The notes under the pieces were generated by a model. It was not told the origin of the DNA. It worked only from the letters and a program-made list of their open reading frames with translations, and made no database searches. Of a DNA stretch of 64,000 nucleotides, positions 1 to 12,241 are shown in pieces (within the stretch, counting starts at the first letter, position 1; each line of letters opens with the position of its first letter). A program made the translations under genes and the position numbers. The stretch comes from Malus domestica (Eukaryota; Streptophyta; Magnoliopsida; Rosales; Rosaceae): contig NC_091664.1 of the NCBI RefSeq assembly GCF_042453785.1, positions 549,001-613,000 of the forward strand, given 5' to 3'.

Positions 1-430
1 CAGTCTCTCATTAAAATGTTCATAAACCCAGTTGAAAATAAGCACATTCACTTGCAAAATGTCTCCTTTGTAATTGAACCCATATATTGATGGAGTCATT
101 CAAGAGTCATCCACAAATGCTTCTCTCCAGCATTTGAACTCGCTCCAACTGGAACTGATCTCAAAAAATATAAAATTCAAGTAATCGGGAACTAAAGATG
201 AAAGAAAATACAAATCAAATTTGATAAACTGTGAGACCTGTAAATGCCGATTGATTAACCCACCCAAGGTTGCAGACGTCTTCACTGGCTTTTTGTAACA
301 TCTCTCGGGTAGTTACATTGAACGTTTTAACCATCGTTATTCCTTCATTGGCAATGTGAAGGTCTCTTTTGAGGTTTTCCTTACTAAAACAATCTCTACA
401 CATTTGATAACCTTACATTAATATCCAATT
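1..430. other. Left edge, no recognised gene
   Basis: AT-rich sequence. The minus strand has a 62-residue open frame at 215-403, with a basic, mixed-composition protein that I do not recognise. It could be an exon of a gene lying beyond the left edge or chance. I see no repeat structure here. Confidence 0.3.
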
Positions 431-479
431 CAAAAGAAACCAACAATCCCACCAAAAAAATAAAAATCTCCTTCCCCCT

Positions 480-1540
480 CCAATCTACTACTGATAAATT
501 AATAAGTAGAATCAAACACACACACTCATTCCTTCATACCTAATGATATTCAATGCAACTGACAATTACACACTTATTCCATGAATGGGTCGAAGGAGAA
601 GTACTCTTCATCCCTACTTTTGCAAGTCGTCGTTCCCATCGCAAAGGGGTTGGAGCAGATAAATTTTGGTTTGAAAGGAATCAAATTTCATGCCTGCATA
701 AAACCCCATAGAATATGAAGAATTTTATTTATTTATTTTAACGAAATAAAAGCAGATTAGGCACAAAGAAAAATAGAGATAAATCAAAACCTTTAAAACA
801 AATCAACACAATATCATGAACCCTTGCTTATGATAAACTTTGTTCTTTAATTCGTGTCAGTAAATACAAACTAAAATTGACTTGGAAATACTAAATACAA
901 ACTTATATATACATCCTCAAAGCTGCAGCAGCAGTAGAGCGCATCAAATTCATCACCTAAAAGATAAACCGTTAAAAAAAACCTAAAAACTAAAAAGGTA
1001 AATTTAGATAGAGATTTACCCAAAGTTACTCAAACCTTTGAACTTTGGAGCCTAATAGAATCATCTTGGCCCTATAACAAAAAGGAGAGAAAGAATTAAG
1101 AAAACTAAAATAAAAAGCACCAAGATTTCACAGAAGATGGATATGAATGGTTGGGAAATGCCTTTTGAGTCAAGAATCTCACCAAATTAATTCAAATAGC
1201 ATCGCATGTCTCTCTGTGTGTGTCCAAATATCAGTTTGAAAATTGAACATGTTTGTGTCAATGGTTGTGGAGAAAACTGCTTGGAAAGTTAGTGTAGATG
1301 GTGCTGGTAGTTTGTAGAACGTGGAGACTGTTGAATCCCACGTTCGCGGAGCTTGTTGAACTCTCCGTTTGGATGCTTTTATCTCTATTTTAGTTAAAGG
1401 TTTTTTTACCAGTTTGTCCTCCATTTTTCCTATTTTTGGATTTCAATTGTGAAGAAAACAAAAGGGCTTTCTTGGTATTTCTGAATGCTTCACCAAACTG
1501 GTCTTCTCCATTTATATATATATATATATATATAAAAGAT
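480..1540. repeat. Diverged large duplication, copy A
   Basis: This AT-rich stretch aligns by eye with scattered parts of 2,931-3,010 and 6,560-8,520. Shared landmarks include a block around 800-900 matching 6,711-6,810 (both carry 'cagtaaatacaaactaaaat') and a block around 1,060-1,200 matching 7,805-7,990. Copy B is interrupted by insertions at about 3,012-6,560 and 6,933-7,804. No intact reading frame of note exists in either copy. The parent is unknown and may be a non-autonomous transposon or a decayed gene flank. Confidence 0.5.
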
Positions 1541-2200
1541 TGTTTTTTTCTGTGAGATATTAAACGCTCTCGCTCTCCTAAAATGGAGGAGGAGTGGTGT
1601 TGGTTGGTTGGGTTAAATTCATTTTATCTCATTTTTTTAAATTCATTATATCTCATTTTTTTCGTTTTTTTTCTTTGAAAACTGATTTGCGTCGAACGTG
1701 GTTGAATTTGTGTCTTCCACGTTTGTTCTTTTCAATTTTATCTCCTTTTTTTTCTAATTTTATCTCCTTTTTTTTCTAATTTTATCTCCTTTTTTTCTAA
1801 TTTTTTTCTTTTTGGTTAAATTCATTTTACCTCCTGAGTGATCTGACCTCCCGAACCTTGCACCAAACTAAGGAAAATGAAGAGGAGGTTTGGCGTGAAA
1901 AAGCTTTAAAAATGGAAGAGAAGTTAGAGGACGGTGGGGGGGGGGGGGGACGAATGAGGGTGTTCTATAACCGTAAAACTCCATTGTAGATAATTATCAT
2001 CATTTTTTTGTTAATTAAAATAGTTAGTTTTAATTCTAAAGTAGAGATATATTTTTTTAATACAGATTTTTTAGTTATGGTTTTTTTTCCGGGTTTGTCC
2101 TCATTTTCTGGATTTGGATTGTGAAGAAAACAAAGGGGCTTTCTTGGCATTTTTGAATGCTTCACCAAACTAGGGCTCTCCTTTTATATATATAGATATA
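1541..2200. repeat. Repeat family X copy 1 and local duplication
   Basis: The segment from about 1,553 contains 'gtgagatattaaacgctctc' followed by a block around 'aaaatggaggaggagtgg'. The same block recurs near 17,297 and 33,557, so it is a dispersed local repeat (called X here). It seems to split a second duplication: the end of copy A (1,400-1,535) is repeated at 2,085-2,200, sharing the segment around 'gaatgcttcaccaaact'. A poly-G run lies at about 1,935-1,949. Confidence 0.5.
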
Positions 2201-2930
2201 TAGATTATCAGAACGTACATAGTTCCACCATGATCATGGAAAAGATTTGGACCCGTTCATATGTTGTTTTGAGTATAAAATTAACAAAACAAAAAAAAGA
2301 TGAAATGACCTACTATCCAGTCACTATTCTTTCCTTGGTCCTCCCAAATTTGTATGCCAAACCATCGAAAAGTACATTTCAATGGGTCAATAATCTATAT
2401 GCTATGGATGATCGTGTTTGTTAATTATATGAACTCAATCCCCTTCTTGGCTTGGATGTTGAATGCATGCACTTTTTTTATTGCAAATAAAATTTAACCT
2501 TTTCTTGATCCTCCCAAATTTGTATTTTCATGGGATAAATGGAGAAGCCAAAATGACTTGTCTTTGAAGTTTGAACTGAGATATTTTAAGCCTCCTAACT
2601 TGAAAAGAGAAAAGAACATAAACAGAATGAAGCTAAACATGATGTTCCTATCAATCTCTTACATAACAAAGGCCACTATAAAGTAGAACTTTATGTCTAA
2701 ATGATAGCAAACAAAACAAGGCTTTAAATTGCCATCAAATTAAATTTAAGAAAAAAGAAAAAAAATTCAGTATTTGCTTTTCAAAAAACTTTATTGAGTA
2801 CCCTTTTCTGGAAGAGTACATTAGTGACGTTTTGACTGGAAGAGTACATTTCCCCCACACTTGTTAGAAAAAACATGCCACAGGTCATCGTAGGTCCAAA
2901 TTTGAAATTTTGATTTTCAAACACTTATAC
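2201..2930. other. Intergenic, nothing recognised
   Basis: AT-rich sequence with only short open frames and no recognisable domain. A short segment containing 'ctcccaaatttgta' occurs twice (about 2,341 and 2,512), which suggests a small local duplication. I see nothing else. Confidence 0.4.
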
Positions 2931-3400
2931 TGCTTATATACATGGATAAGTAGGATCGAACACACATATTTATTCCTTCATTATTCAGTACAATTGTCAA
3001 TTGCGTAGGGTCGAACTGTTTAATTAGATTCTAATTACATCTTGATATATATAGAAACTTACAATGCCTACGTTCTCGACATACATCTTTGATCTTCATT
3101 GTTGAGCAAAAATTGTACATAATATGTAAACAAATAATTCACTCGACACAATTTCACCCTCGTTCATTTTTCCGAAGAGGGTTTTATTAATTCGAGTTCG
3201 ACCCATTCTAGGCTACGCGCCTATTAATTACAACCTTTCTTTTGGGAAAGAAATACCCTTTGATTCCAATTCGAATAAAATGTAACTTGAGGATTTTGGT
3301 GTTTGTTTGATGTTGTGACTGCATCTAGGTCGAATCCTAGATTGCCTACGTACCCTCTTGAGGGATCAAGTCACTCGTAGTTCACGATGTATTTGTTGGA

Positions 3401-3555
3401 GTTTAATGCCTTGTGCAGTTTTAGCTCATGCGGGCAAAGAGCAACTGATGCCTTGTGCAGTTTTAGCTCATACAGGCGAGGACTTTAAGCCGTTGGAGCT
3501 TTAATGCCTTGTGCAGTTTTAGCTCATGCGGGCGAGGACTTTAAACCATTGGAGC
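3401..3555 (+). repeat. Short tandem repeat block
   Basis: About three imperfect copies of a unit built around 'atgccttgtgcagttttagc' followed by 'tcatgcgggcgaggacttta'. They start near 3,408, 3,448 and 3,505. Spacing is uneven because the first copy is truncated. Confidence 0.7.
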
Positions 3556-5439
3556 TGTATGTAACTTCTTGATTTTTGAGACTTGTTGCAGCTTTGTGTC
3601 ATTTGATACTTGATACGGCTTCATGCCATTTGAGACTTTTCTTCGGCTTCGTGCCATTGGCCACTTTTCTTCGGCTTTATTGCATGAGCAACATGTATTA
3701 ATTGAAAGTCTAATAATTCGTGTTTGAAGATCTCTCTTACTCTTTGTAGAATTACTTGATCAAAATAGTAAGAATGAATTTAGTTTATATAAACCAGAGA
3801 TTCGTTTCGGCTTTACGGTTGCGTCTAAAACTTTGATATCAGACTGCCTACGTATCCTTAACGGAATCAAACCGGCGTAGTTCATTAATTTTGAGACTCA
3901 TCGCGACTTTGTGCTATTTGATACTTGATATGGCTTCGTGCGTTTTGAAGTTTAACACGGCTTCATGCTTCTTTTTTATGTACTTTTCTTTTGAATTTTC
4001 AACCCCTGGAACTTTGAACCCACTTTGGATTTTCAAGCCTTCTGACAACAAGCTTTACTCCTCCTTTTTTTTATTTTTTTTTATGTGACTTTAAAACTTT
4101 CCTCTTCTTCTTCACGTGGGCAATTTTCCATATGAGTTGATGATTTCAGTTAGCATTTCCCCTCTCTCGTTTTATATTCTTCTTTGAACTTTTCAAACCC
4201 ATTTAAACATGTGATTTCGAACCCATCAAACCTAAACTTATGACCAATCTGACATCAAGATTTACACTTCTTTATTTGACTTTAAAGGTCTCCAATTCCA
4301 ATGGGACTTCTAATTTCAATCGACCTTACTTTTCCTCTATATGAGCAGATTCCCACGTGATGAACAAGACTATTTCTTTGTTCCTCTTTTTCCTGGAACG
4401 TCTTCAAAGAATGGAGCAGCAGTAACGTGTCAAATTCTTTGGTGATCTTATGAAGGACAGGTTTTTGAGGACATGGTCTCCATACTTCTTGTTCTCAGAG
4501 CCAAAATTGATAAACTCTTATATGAATAAAACAAATGAAAAAGCCATTGGTTTTCTTCTCTTTATTTAATCTCCATGTAGAGCAATATTCCTACGTGATG
4601 AGCAACTTTTCCTTCTTTTATTTTCCTTCCTTTTCATTCATTTTGTCTTGAAGCCCATTTCATTTTGTCTTCACGTCCGTCATTTTGTTGTTGCTTTTCC
4701 ATGTTCGTGCTTGTTGCTTGTTGCTGCAGTATTCAACATCTTCAACTTTGAAAAGATAGAGCATGGCGTCGGAACTCTCACGGAAATTTCAGGTTTGATT
4801 GGAACTTCACGGGATGGTTTAGACAACCCCGAAGAAATTCATAGGACTAAACTGCAGCGGCACAAACTGCTCCTTTTTCTTCTCGGCATGGACGAACTTG
4901 CTGGGCAGAGATCACGGCATGGCTGCTGCTGGTATGTCCATCTTTGCGCTGTTGGCGAGCCTCGGAACCATCGTTGGACATGCTGGGTTCTTTTTTTCCA
5001 CTTGTTCAAACATGCAGAGTGATGGTTTCTTCTCCGTTGCATCTCTGAGAAGAGAAAGAGAGATGTCGAAAACCTCTTTAGACACCCGAGAAGCTGCAGG
5101 AGCTTCACAGAGAGCCTTTGAGCCTCTGTAATCTGTTTTAAAGTGCAACTTTAGAACCATTTCCGCTGCATCCTTGGACCTGGGGACATGACACTTTTCC
5201 CAAATTTTCGGCTTTCTTGCCTTCGGATGTCTTCCACATTTTCTGAAAGCCTTGGGTTATTCTCGCCACTGCCAGTGGGATGGGGATGGCTCATGGCGAT
5301 TGGTGTTGCATTTTTTCTTTCATTTCTTCACACTGACCATCGCTGCCATCTTCTCATACGAGCCTTTGTCGAATTTGTTAATGGTCTGGACCCGCGTGCC
5401 TAACTACATCGCTTGGCTCAACGTCCTTGGAGTGCGGAT

Positions 5440-5610
5440 GGCACTGCCCTTGGGCTTCTTCCGAAAGACTGCCGGAAACAACGGTTGAAGAGCGGTGGTA
5501 TTGCGGTTTGGTTGATTGCTTGGTTCACCGTCCTCGGGGCCCTTGGGCTTCTTCCGAAGGAATGCTTGAGACAATGGTTGAAGAGCGGTGGTGACTGGGT
5601 TTTTATCAAA
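5440..5610 (+). repeat. 93-bp direct duplication
   Basis: The segment starting 'gcccttgggcttcttccg' at 5,446 recurs at 5,539, and both copies continue to 'ggttgaagagcggtggt'. The period is 93 bp with several substitutions. Confidence 0.75.
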
Positions 5611-6932
5611 GCAACGCCCCTATTAAAAGGGGTGGATTGCTTTACCTGTTGTCAGCAAAATTAAGGGGGAAGGAGAAGAGAATTTTTTCTTCTCTTATCT
5701 TTTGGCTGCCACGGGGAAATTTGCCCATCCATCTTTCTGGCTTCGGTGAGAGAGGAAAAGCCAAGTTCCTCTTTCATTCATCCTGCAAAAAGCTGCACCC
5801 AATACACAAAACCAAGAACAAGTTAAAGATAAAGATCGATACCTTTGGGTATTTTGACGTTCTTTGTCGTGTGCACACTTTGATGTTCTTTGTCGTGTGT
5901 ACACCTTCCTCCTTTCTTGTTTTTTTTTTTTTTTTTGCTGTTGTGTACTTTTCCCCCCACTGTCTTGCTTTGTTCTTCTTTGTCGTCCGTTCTTCACCGT
6001 CGTCTCTCAATTTCTGCAGTCTCTCTTTTTCTTTTTCTGTTTTTTTTTTCTTTGCTTTGGTTCGATGCCTTTTTATAGGCAAACAGTGGACATGGCAGTT
6101 GAAGTTAGTGGGATGCAACTTTCTTGGGGTGTGGAGATGCTGAGAGAAAACCATATCTTGAGTGGAGAACGTGAGAGTTTTAGAGGGTTCTAGATTCACA
6201 CGTTCTCTACACCCAATTGCCATGTAGATGACAAACTCCTTCAGACTTGGTGTACGTTGAGGTCCACGTGTGCGGGTATAGAGTTGTTTTTTTCCTCTCT
6301 TTATTTCTTATATATATATTATATAAATATAGTATACATAAGAATATATGCACATAAAGTGAGCCTTATTTCTAGTCAGTCCATATTTTGGACTCTATTA
6401 TTATTACTATTATTATTTTTAAGTCTCCCCATTTTTATTAAGACTTGCTAATATATTTTGTTTATGAAAATATATAGCTCAACATTCATCCCAACTCTCT
6501 CCGTCTTGGAGTCTCAGTAATTTCCATAGCCTAGTCACCTTCGACCTCATTCTACAACCGTGTCAACGAAGAAGTCGTCGTATCCCATCGAGAAGGGCTG
6601 GGAGTAAACAGATTTTTGGTTATATAGAAATTAAACTTTTTGCCATCTGGATGTTAAAACCCTATACAATATGCAGATATTTTTATCAAAATAATATGCA
6701 GTGTAAATTAACACAACAATATGAACCCTTGATTATGATAATCTTTGTTCTTTGATTCGGGTCAGTAAATACAAACTAAAATTTACTTAGAGATACTAAA
6801 TACAAATAGTTAAAAAAAACAAATAATAAAAAAAAAATCCTAAAAACTGAATAGGTAAAGTTGAGATTTACCCACAATCAGTCAAAGCTTTGAACTCTAC
6901 TTCTTGTCCAATGGTTGCAATTAGCACACATA

Positions 6933-7804
6933 GGCCTTGTTTGGCACACCGTATAAGGCACCAGATAGTACTAATAATACGGTGTACGGTGTTTGGTGGC
7001 CGTTTGGATTAAATAGGCACCGGATTAAATAATCTGGGCCCACCTTTTTTATCTGGTGTTTACCTGCTTGCGTATATCGTCCAAATTCACAGTATAATTT
7101 AGTCGGTCTCACTCTCGCTCTCGCTTCCCCTCCGCTCTCTCTCTCTCTCGCTCTCCGCTCGCGAACTCGACCCCCTTTCTCTCGCCTTCTCTTGGCGTCG
7201 TCGTCCTCCCTGTCACCTTCTCTCGCCATCGCCGTCCTCACTGTTGCCTTCTCTCGCCATTGCTTTCTCTCGCCATATTTGCTCTCCTAGTCCTCGTCGC
7301 CTTCCTCGTCGTCCTCTCCTTATGGCCTTCCTCATCGCCTACTCGTCGTCCTCCCTTGCAACTGGGTTTTTTGTCGTCGTTTTCTGCGGCAGAGAGATGA
7401 TTTCAATTTGCTGTTTGAATTTATTTGGGATTCTTCTGCAGTCGGAGAAGAAGAAGAAGAGAGAGAGGGAGGGAGTTTGGGGGTGCGGCGGAGAGATATG
7501 AGGAACAATTATTTGGGATTCTTCTTTGGTCGGGGAAAAAGAAGAAGGAAGAGAGAGGGAGGGAGTTTGGGGGGTGCGGAGAGATCTGGAAAAAGTTTCA
7601 GTTTTTTATTTTTTTTATTTTAAGTTTAATTTTATTTTAAGTGTGATTCCTCCTATCCGATATAATATCAAACATAGTATAAATAATACGGTCATTAATC
7701 CGATACTGCACCAAACGCCCGATTAATTTAATCAGTACTATCCGGTGACTATTTATCTTATCCAACAGAAATAGTCAGTACAGTCCGAGCTGCTAAACAA
7801 GGTC
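6933..7804. mobile_element. Non-autonomous TIR DNA transposon (PIF/Harbinger-like?)
   Basis: The ends are imperfect inverted repeats: left GGCCTTGTTTGGCA, right (reverse complement) GACCTTGTTTAGCA. Flanking trinucleotides are ATA and ACA, so any 3-bp target duplication has decayed. The element sits inside copy B of the large duplication and is absent from copy A, which independently supports insertion. The interior is CT-rich then GA-rich and contains a roughly 90-bp tandem duplication (about 7,420-7,590). The open frames there are low-complexity by-products. No transposase is present. Confidence 0.6.
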
Positions 7805-8520
7805 ACAGAATTGTCTGGAGCCTATAACAAAAATAAGAAGAGAAAATGAAAAAATAAAAATAAAAAAGCACGAAGCTTTCACTATAAAATAGAATTTTAG
7901 ATATGAAATTTTACCCAAGATGGATATAAATGGTTGGCAAAAGCCGATTGCGTTAAGAATATCCCCAAATTAATCCAAACAGTATAGCACGGTCTCGCTT
8001 CCAAAGGGCTTGAAACTGGAACTCTGATACTAATTGGAATGAAATCCATGTGAGTACGTGTGAGATTGGAAATCGAAAATAGCACTTTAAAACTGAACGG
8101 TATTATCGCTTCTCCATGTAACTGCAAAGTATGTGCTGTTAATGCCGAAAACGTGGAGGAGATTATATTGTGCTTTTCCTTTTGAAATTCCACTGGAGAA
8201 AGGCGCTTTTGTAGAAGGATGTAGTTCATTATTTATGTGATGGGTAATCCAAGGGTCTCAATTAATTTGAAAGTGTTGGTGCCTTGCGTTTGATGGTTGT
8301 AAATTCTCATTTATTATATGTGCAGATATATTGTCCGCATCTAAACATCTCTCAATATTTTATTTTTTGTATGACAATTTTAACCCTATTATATTTGTGT
8401 ATTACCATTTAACCGTATTATATTGGGACAGTCGTGTAGTTTTTTATTTTTTGAAATGAGGATATTTTGGGTTTATCGAATGCTTCATCAAATTGTGGCT
8501 CTCATTTTATATATATAGAT

Positions 8521-8672
8521 AATTTGGAGATTTTTACTTGATTATCATTTGAACTATTCGAAATTATTTATCTTTACCAGATTTTTTTAATGGGTTTTGG
8601 ACCAATTTGTAGAAAGCTCCCTCTTTTGTGTATTGGTTATTCAGTTTCTAGCTTAATTGTTGCCATTCTAGA
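8521..8672. other. Spacer before a coding-like fragment
   Basis: AT-rich DNA ending in a pyrimidine tract and 'ttctag', which would serve as a 3' splice site for the coding-like fragment that begins immediately after it. Nothing else is recognised. Confidence 0.3.
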
Positions 8673-8791
8673 ATGCCAGAGACATTTATAGGAGTTACTG
8701 AAGTTACTCAATTACCAGTTCTTTACAAAAAGCCTTCTTCAGCCGCAGAAATTCTTGAGCTTTCATCCCACCAGAGATTGGTGGCTTCAAC

Positions 8792-9039
8792 TGTTGGAAA
8801 ATATTATTATTTAGTTTATTTTAATGTTTGGTTTTATGAGCTCAGCCCTTAGAATTAGGTTTTGTTAGAGATTAGGTTTAGTTTATTATAAATAGGTTGC
8901 TTTGTTATTCATTAGAAAATAATTCATTCACAATGTAGTCTCTAGGGTTTTTGTAGCCGTCTCGTCATTCTCAATTCGTTCTTTTAATAATATTCATATT
9001 ATTTGTTAGTCTTGTTCGTTGCGCACTCTGATATTCAAC
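8792..9039 (+). repeat. TRIM 5' LTR
   Basis: Left LTR of the small element. It begins TGTTGG, has an AT-rich core with 'tataaatagg' near 8,898 as a possible TATA box, and is followed by the tRNA-Met primer-binding site. Confidence 0.85.
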
Positions 9040-9681
9040 TTGGTATCAGAGCAGGTTAAATCCTTCGGGAATTAATCTGTTTTGGGGTTGATATCGATTT
9101 GTTTGTTTGTTCACTATCAGTTTTGTTTTAATTAGGTTTTTGTTGTTTGAAAACAAAGAAAAAAAGTTGAACCTGTTTGCTTGGGACTTGGGAGGCATCC
9201 CAAACCTGCACCGAAGCTGCTGTTTGCATCCGCTCCACTCTGTCATCAAGCCACAAACCCAACCCACCTGCTGCAACCTTTCTCTCTTGCAGAATCACCC
9301 GCACCGTTTCTGCACCTGGATCCGTCTCCACCACCCTACACCCGCGAAGAATAAAAAGGCTGATGTTGTTGGTTTGCACGGTAAAAAAAAAAAAAATAGA
9401 AAGGATCTTGCTGCTGCTGTTGTTTGTTCGCACAGAAAAGGAAAAAAAATTGGATTTTTTATTCTTTGTTTGTTTGTTCGGAAGTTGGAATTTCCACTGG
9501 CATTGGAATCTTGCACTAGCATGAAAATCTTGCATTGGCATTGAAATCTTGCACTTGCACCGGTGAAATTTCATATGGGTATTGGCATCGGCATTGACAC
9601 TAGCATTGGAATTTGGAGTTTTGCATCCACATCTACTTTGGCAAACCCATGTCGTGAACCGCCATGAGTTTGACGGGGGGG

Positions 9682-9930
9682 TGTTGGAAAATATTATTAT
9701 TTAGTTTATTTTAATGTTTGGTATTTTGGGCTTAGCCCGTTAGAATTAGGTTTTGTTAGAGATTAGGTTTAGTTTATTATAAATAGGTTGCTTTGTTATT
9801 CATTAGAAAATAATTCATTCACAATGTAGTCTCTAGGGTTTTTGTAGTCGTCTCGGCATTCTCAATTCGTTCTTTTAATAATATTCATATTATTTGTTAG
9901 TCTTGTTCGTTGCGCACTCTGATATTCAAC
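9682..9930 (+). repeat. TRIM 3' LTR
   Basis: Right LTR, preceded by a run of seven G (polypurine tract). It matches the 5' LTR over its whole length. Confidence 0.85.
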
Positions 9931-10068
9931 TTTCGTCGTCGCTCAGGCTGATGACCCATTGGTGTCGGGTACGGTTTAGTTTTGTTTCTTTTTTCGCGGA
10001 TTTAATTTGATGTATTGTATTATTTATCTGATGACGATGCTCCACTAGCTTCGAATTTTGTGCGGCAC

Positions 10069-12241
10069 TGAAACACCCCAACCCCATTTTATTTAAAAAT
10101 TGTTTTAAGGTCTTAATTGGTGAGCCCGTAGGGCCCACCTTATAATTTTTTTTGTTTTCCCCCAGTCTCTCTCTTCCTTCTTCGTCTCTCTCCCCCGTAA
10201 CTCTCCCTTAGCTCTCTCCCTCTCAGCTATCCCGTACCTCTCTCCCTCAACCTCTCACATCTCTCTCTTCCCCTGGACTCACTAGGACCGAGTCACCATC
10301 GAAGAGAGGCTCGCAACGAACCAGGGATCCCTGCACTGCGGCTCGACGGCACGGAGCAAAGCTCCGGCGAGTTTTCCCCATTTTTCCGTCGGGTAGGTCT
10401 CAAATCTCTCACTCTCGTACCTAGTTCTTGGTTTGGTTGTGATTTAGAAGCTTGAACCTTACCTTTTTACGTAGGTTTTTGCTTCGGAACGGTCGTGGGT
10501 GAGCACACCCACTTTTCCGGTGAACCCGTGCACCCCGAGGACTTTCCCGGTCACCTCCGACCGAGTTACGATGTTAGGAAGGTATAAATCTCTTCCTCTC
10601 TCCTTGTGCTTCACGTTCGTACCTAGATCGGAGCTTGAAGCTCCAGTTTTCAGGTGACCGGAGCTGTAGCAGCTCCGGCCTTCTCTCTCGGCAAGCCACA
10701 GGCCAACCGGCCTTTCCCATTTCCTTTCCCACGGGCCTCCAGCCCGTTTTGCCTTAGCCCAGTACCCTAACCCATTCCATTTTTATTTTTAGTTATTTAA
10801 ATTTTTTAAAGCCCAAAGGGCTCGGGCCCTAGCTTTTGTTTTGGCCTTGGGCCGGTTTTTAATCAAGGGCTTAAAGCCCTGTTTTCTGTAGTGAGGCCTG
10901 AGGGCCTTGTGCCCGTGTGTGTGTGTGGCTAAGTTTATATGTTTGGGCTTAATGCCCAAACCCCTTTCCATCCCCTTTTAATTCTAGAGCCCTAGGTTCC
11001 CAAAACCCATTAAAAACCCTAAACCCATCCAATCCCAAATCCCTTATTTAAATTAATTCAAAACCAATCTTTTAGAAAAATCATTTTATTAATTATACAT
11101 TCTTGTTCTTAGGTAAAATTGCTAGTGGAGAAATTCTAAATCCTTATTCCCGCAACTCTTCTGCTAAGGAATATTTGTGAGTGGACCCCTTCTAAAATTA
11201 CATGATTTTATAGTTTAATTGCATAAATGATTAGCATGCCTACGAATTTATGAAGTGATTTAGGTGAAGCCTGTTGATTAAATATATATTGATTATCGTC
11301 TCGTGTTTTGGTGAGGAATTAATTGTTAGCCTATACTGAGCTATATTTCAATATATCGTATTTTCTATAAAAACCATGAACTGGTAGACTATCTGACAGA
11401 TGACGATAGGATGCTAGAACATGTTTTTGAACCCCTCTTTATAGCGTAGACGATATTCGGTAACCTATGCTATGAAGTGGTTATTTAAGAGAGACGTAAC
11501 TATTTGTGCGTACCTAGTGGACACTATGCCGCCTGGGGCGAGGATCTGGTGTTGGCATGTAGGCCGGGAGAAATAATCCCTAACGAAAGGCTGAGGGACA
11601 CGGAGACAGGCATTGGGCCGGGAGGGAGTTATCTCTGGCTACGGGCACAGAGACTGAGGTGCAGGCATTGGGCCGGGAGTTATATTTATTCAGTGATCTT
11701 TCTAGTAGCACACCGCGTTTACGAGACGTTTACTGTTTTGATTTTCCGCGATGTTATTCCGCGATATGGCTTTTTGAGATACTTTGGTATGCTAGGATTT
11801 CTTATTAAATCCATCACTTACTATGCTAGTAGTTTTCACTATTAAACTTTGGGGGTTAGTATGTTGATAATTGTTTTATTATTATTATATATATATAAAC
11901 TTGGTCCACTCACCTTTGTTTTGCGCCCCCATTCAGGACTTAGAATCAAGGCACCTAATCCCGGCGTGGAGACACTTCCGCAGCAGCATCTTCGGATCCT
12001 CTCGATGTAGGACCCACTCCTTTATTCGTTAAATTTTATCTTAATTCCTTTTAGTGATTAGGTTTAATTGTATGCTCTGAGCACGTTCCTAAATTATAAA
12101 TTCTTGGTATTTTAAATTCATAACCCTTATTTATTTCTTATTCTTAGCTTTTGTATCAATTAATGGCTTTCGTCACCCTCGGGTGTCGGCCAACACGTGT
12201 CTATCCTGGTATTCGGGGAATATCAGGGTCGGGGCGTGTCA
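10069..12241. mobile_element. Solo LTR of a large (gypsy-type?) retroelement
   Basis: The 2,173-bp segment starts TGAAACACCCC and ends GGGGCGTGTCA, i.e. TG...CA with imperfect inverted termini. It is flanked on both sides by the same 5 bp, GGCAC (10,064-10,068 and 12,242-12,246). No primer-binding site, polypurine tract or coding region is inside, so it is best read as a solo LTR left by recombination between the two LTRs of a full element. Termini of the TGTAACACCCC kind and LTRs of 2 kb or more are known in Tekay/Del-type plant gypsy elements; that family assignment is inference. The interior has a CT-rich promoter-like zone (10,160-10,260) and a 113-codon open frame at 11,504-11,845 that I regard as chance. 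Confidence 0.75.

Larger units (their letters stand above)
3012..6560. mobile_element. Probable retroelement remnant, no coding capacity recognised
   Basis: This block is missing from the matching part of copy A, so it looks inserted. It carries several short tandem duplications (3,401-3,555 and 5,440-5,610), pyrimidine-rich tracts and phrases such as 'gcctacgta' plus 'gatcaa' that recur at 3,346 and 3,847. Such repeat-rich non-coding DNA is typical of internal regions of large non-autonomous LTR elements in plants, but I could not find paired LTRs, a primer-binding site or a target duplication. Open frames of 60-170 codons on both strands are low-complexity and unconvincing. Confidence 0.35.
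2931..8520. repeat. Diverged large duplication, copy B, with nested insertions
   Basis: 2,931-3,010 corresponds to about 490-570 of copy A. The homology resumes near 6,560 and runs to about 8,520, where both copies end in a segment like 'gaatgcttca' followed by a TA-rich run. The intervening DNA at about 3,012-6,560 is absent from copy A and is therefore probably an insertion. A TIR element at 6,933-7,804 is a second insertion in this copy. Confidence 0.45.
8792..9930 (+). mobile_element. TRIM-like short LTR retroelement
   Basis: Two direct LTRs (8,792-9,039 and 9,682-9,930, about 248 bp) both start TGTTGG and end TATTCAAC. By eye they differ by about six substitutions and one single-base indel. 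Immediately after the left LTR is TGGTATCAGAGC (9,041-9,052), the usual primer-binding site complementary to initiator tRNA-Met. A G-rich polypurine tract (about 9,672-9,681) abuts the right LTR. The roughly 640-bp interior has no gag or pol, only A-rich stretches and small 'ttgcac/ttggca' reiterations, so it depends on enzymes from other elements. The TCAAC before the left LTR is the likely target duplication. Confidence 0.85.
8673..9979 (+). pseudogene. Unidentified coding fragment split by a TRIM insertion
   Basis: 8,673-8,791 is an open frame starting MPETFIGVTEVTQLPVLYKK. If the LTR element between 8,792 and 9,930 is ignored, the frame continues at 9,931 through VAQADDPLV to a stop at 9,977-9,979, about 56 residues in all. 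A possible 3' splice site (ttctag) precedes the start. Continuity of the frame across the insertion point suggests a real exon was interrupted. I do not recognise the family, and the flanking solo LTR and MITE mean the rest of the gene, if any, is broken up. Confidence 0.35.

Noticed and set aside
4648..5160. Several overlapping open frames of 77-124 codons on both strands
   Set aside because: No domain, no splice logic and no codon pattern; they lie in a repeat-rich block and all frames are similarly open because of base composition.
5637..6223. Phe/Leu/Ser-rich plus-strand and Lys/Arg-rich minus-strand open frames
   Set aside because: They come from long T and CT tracts; the encoded proteins are low-complexity mirror images.
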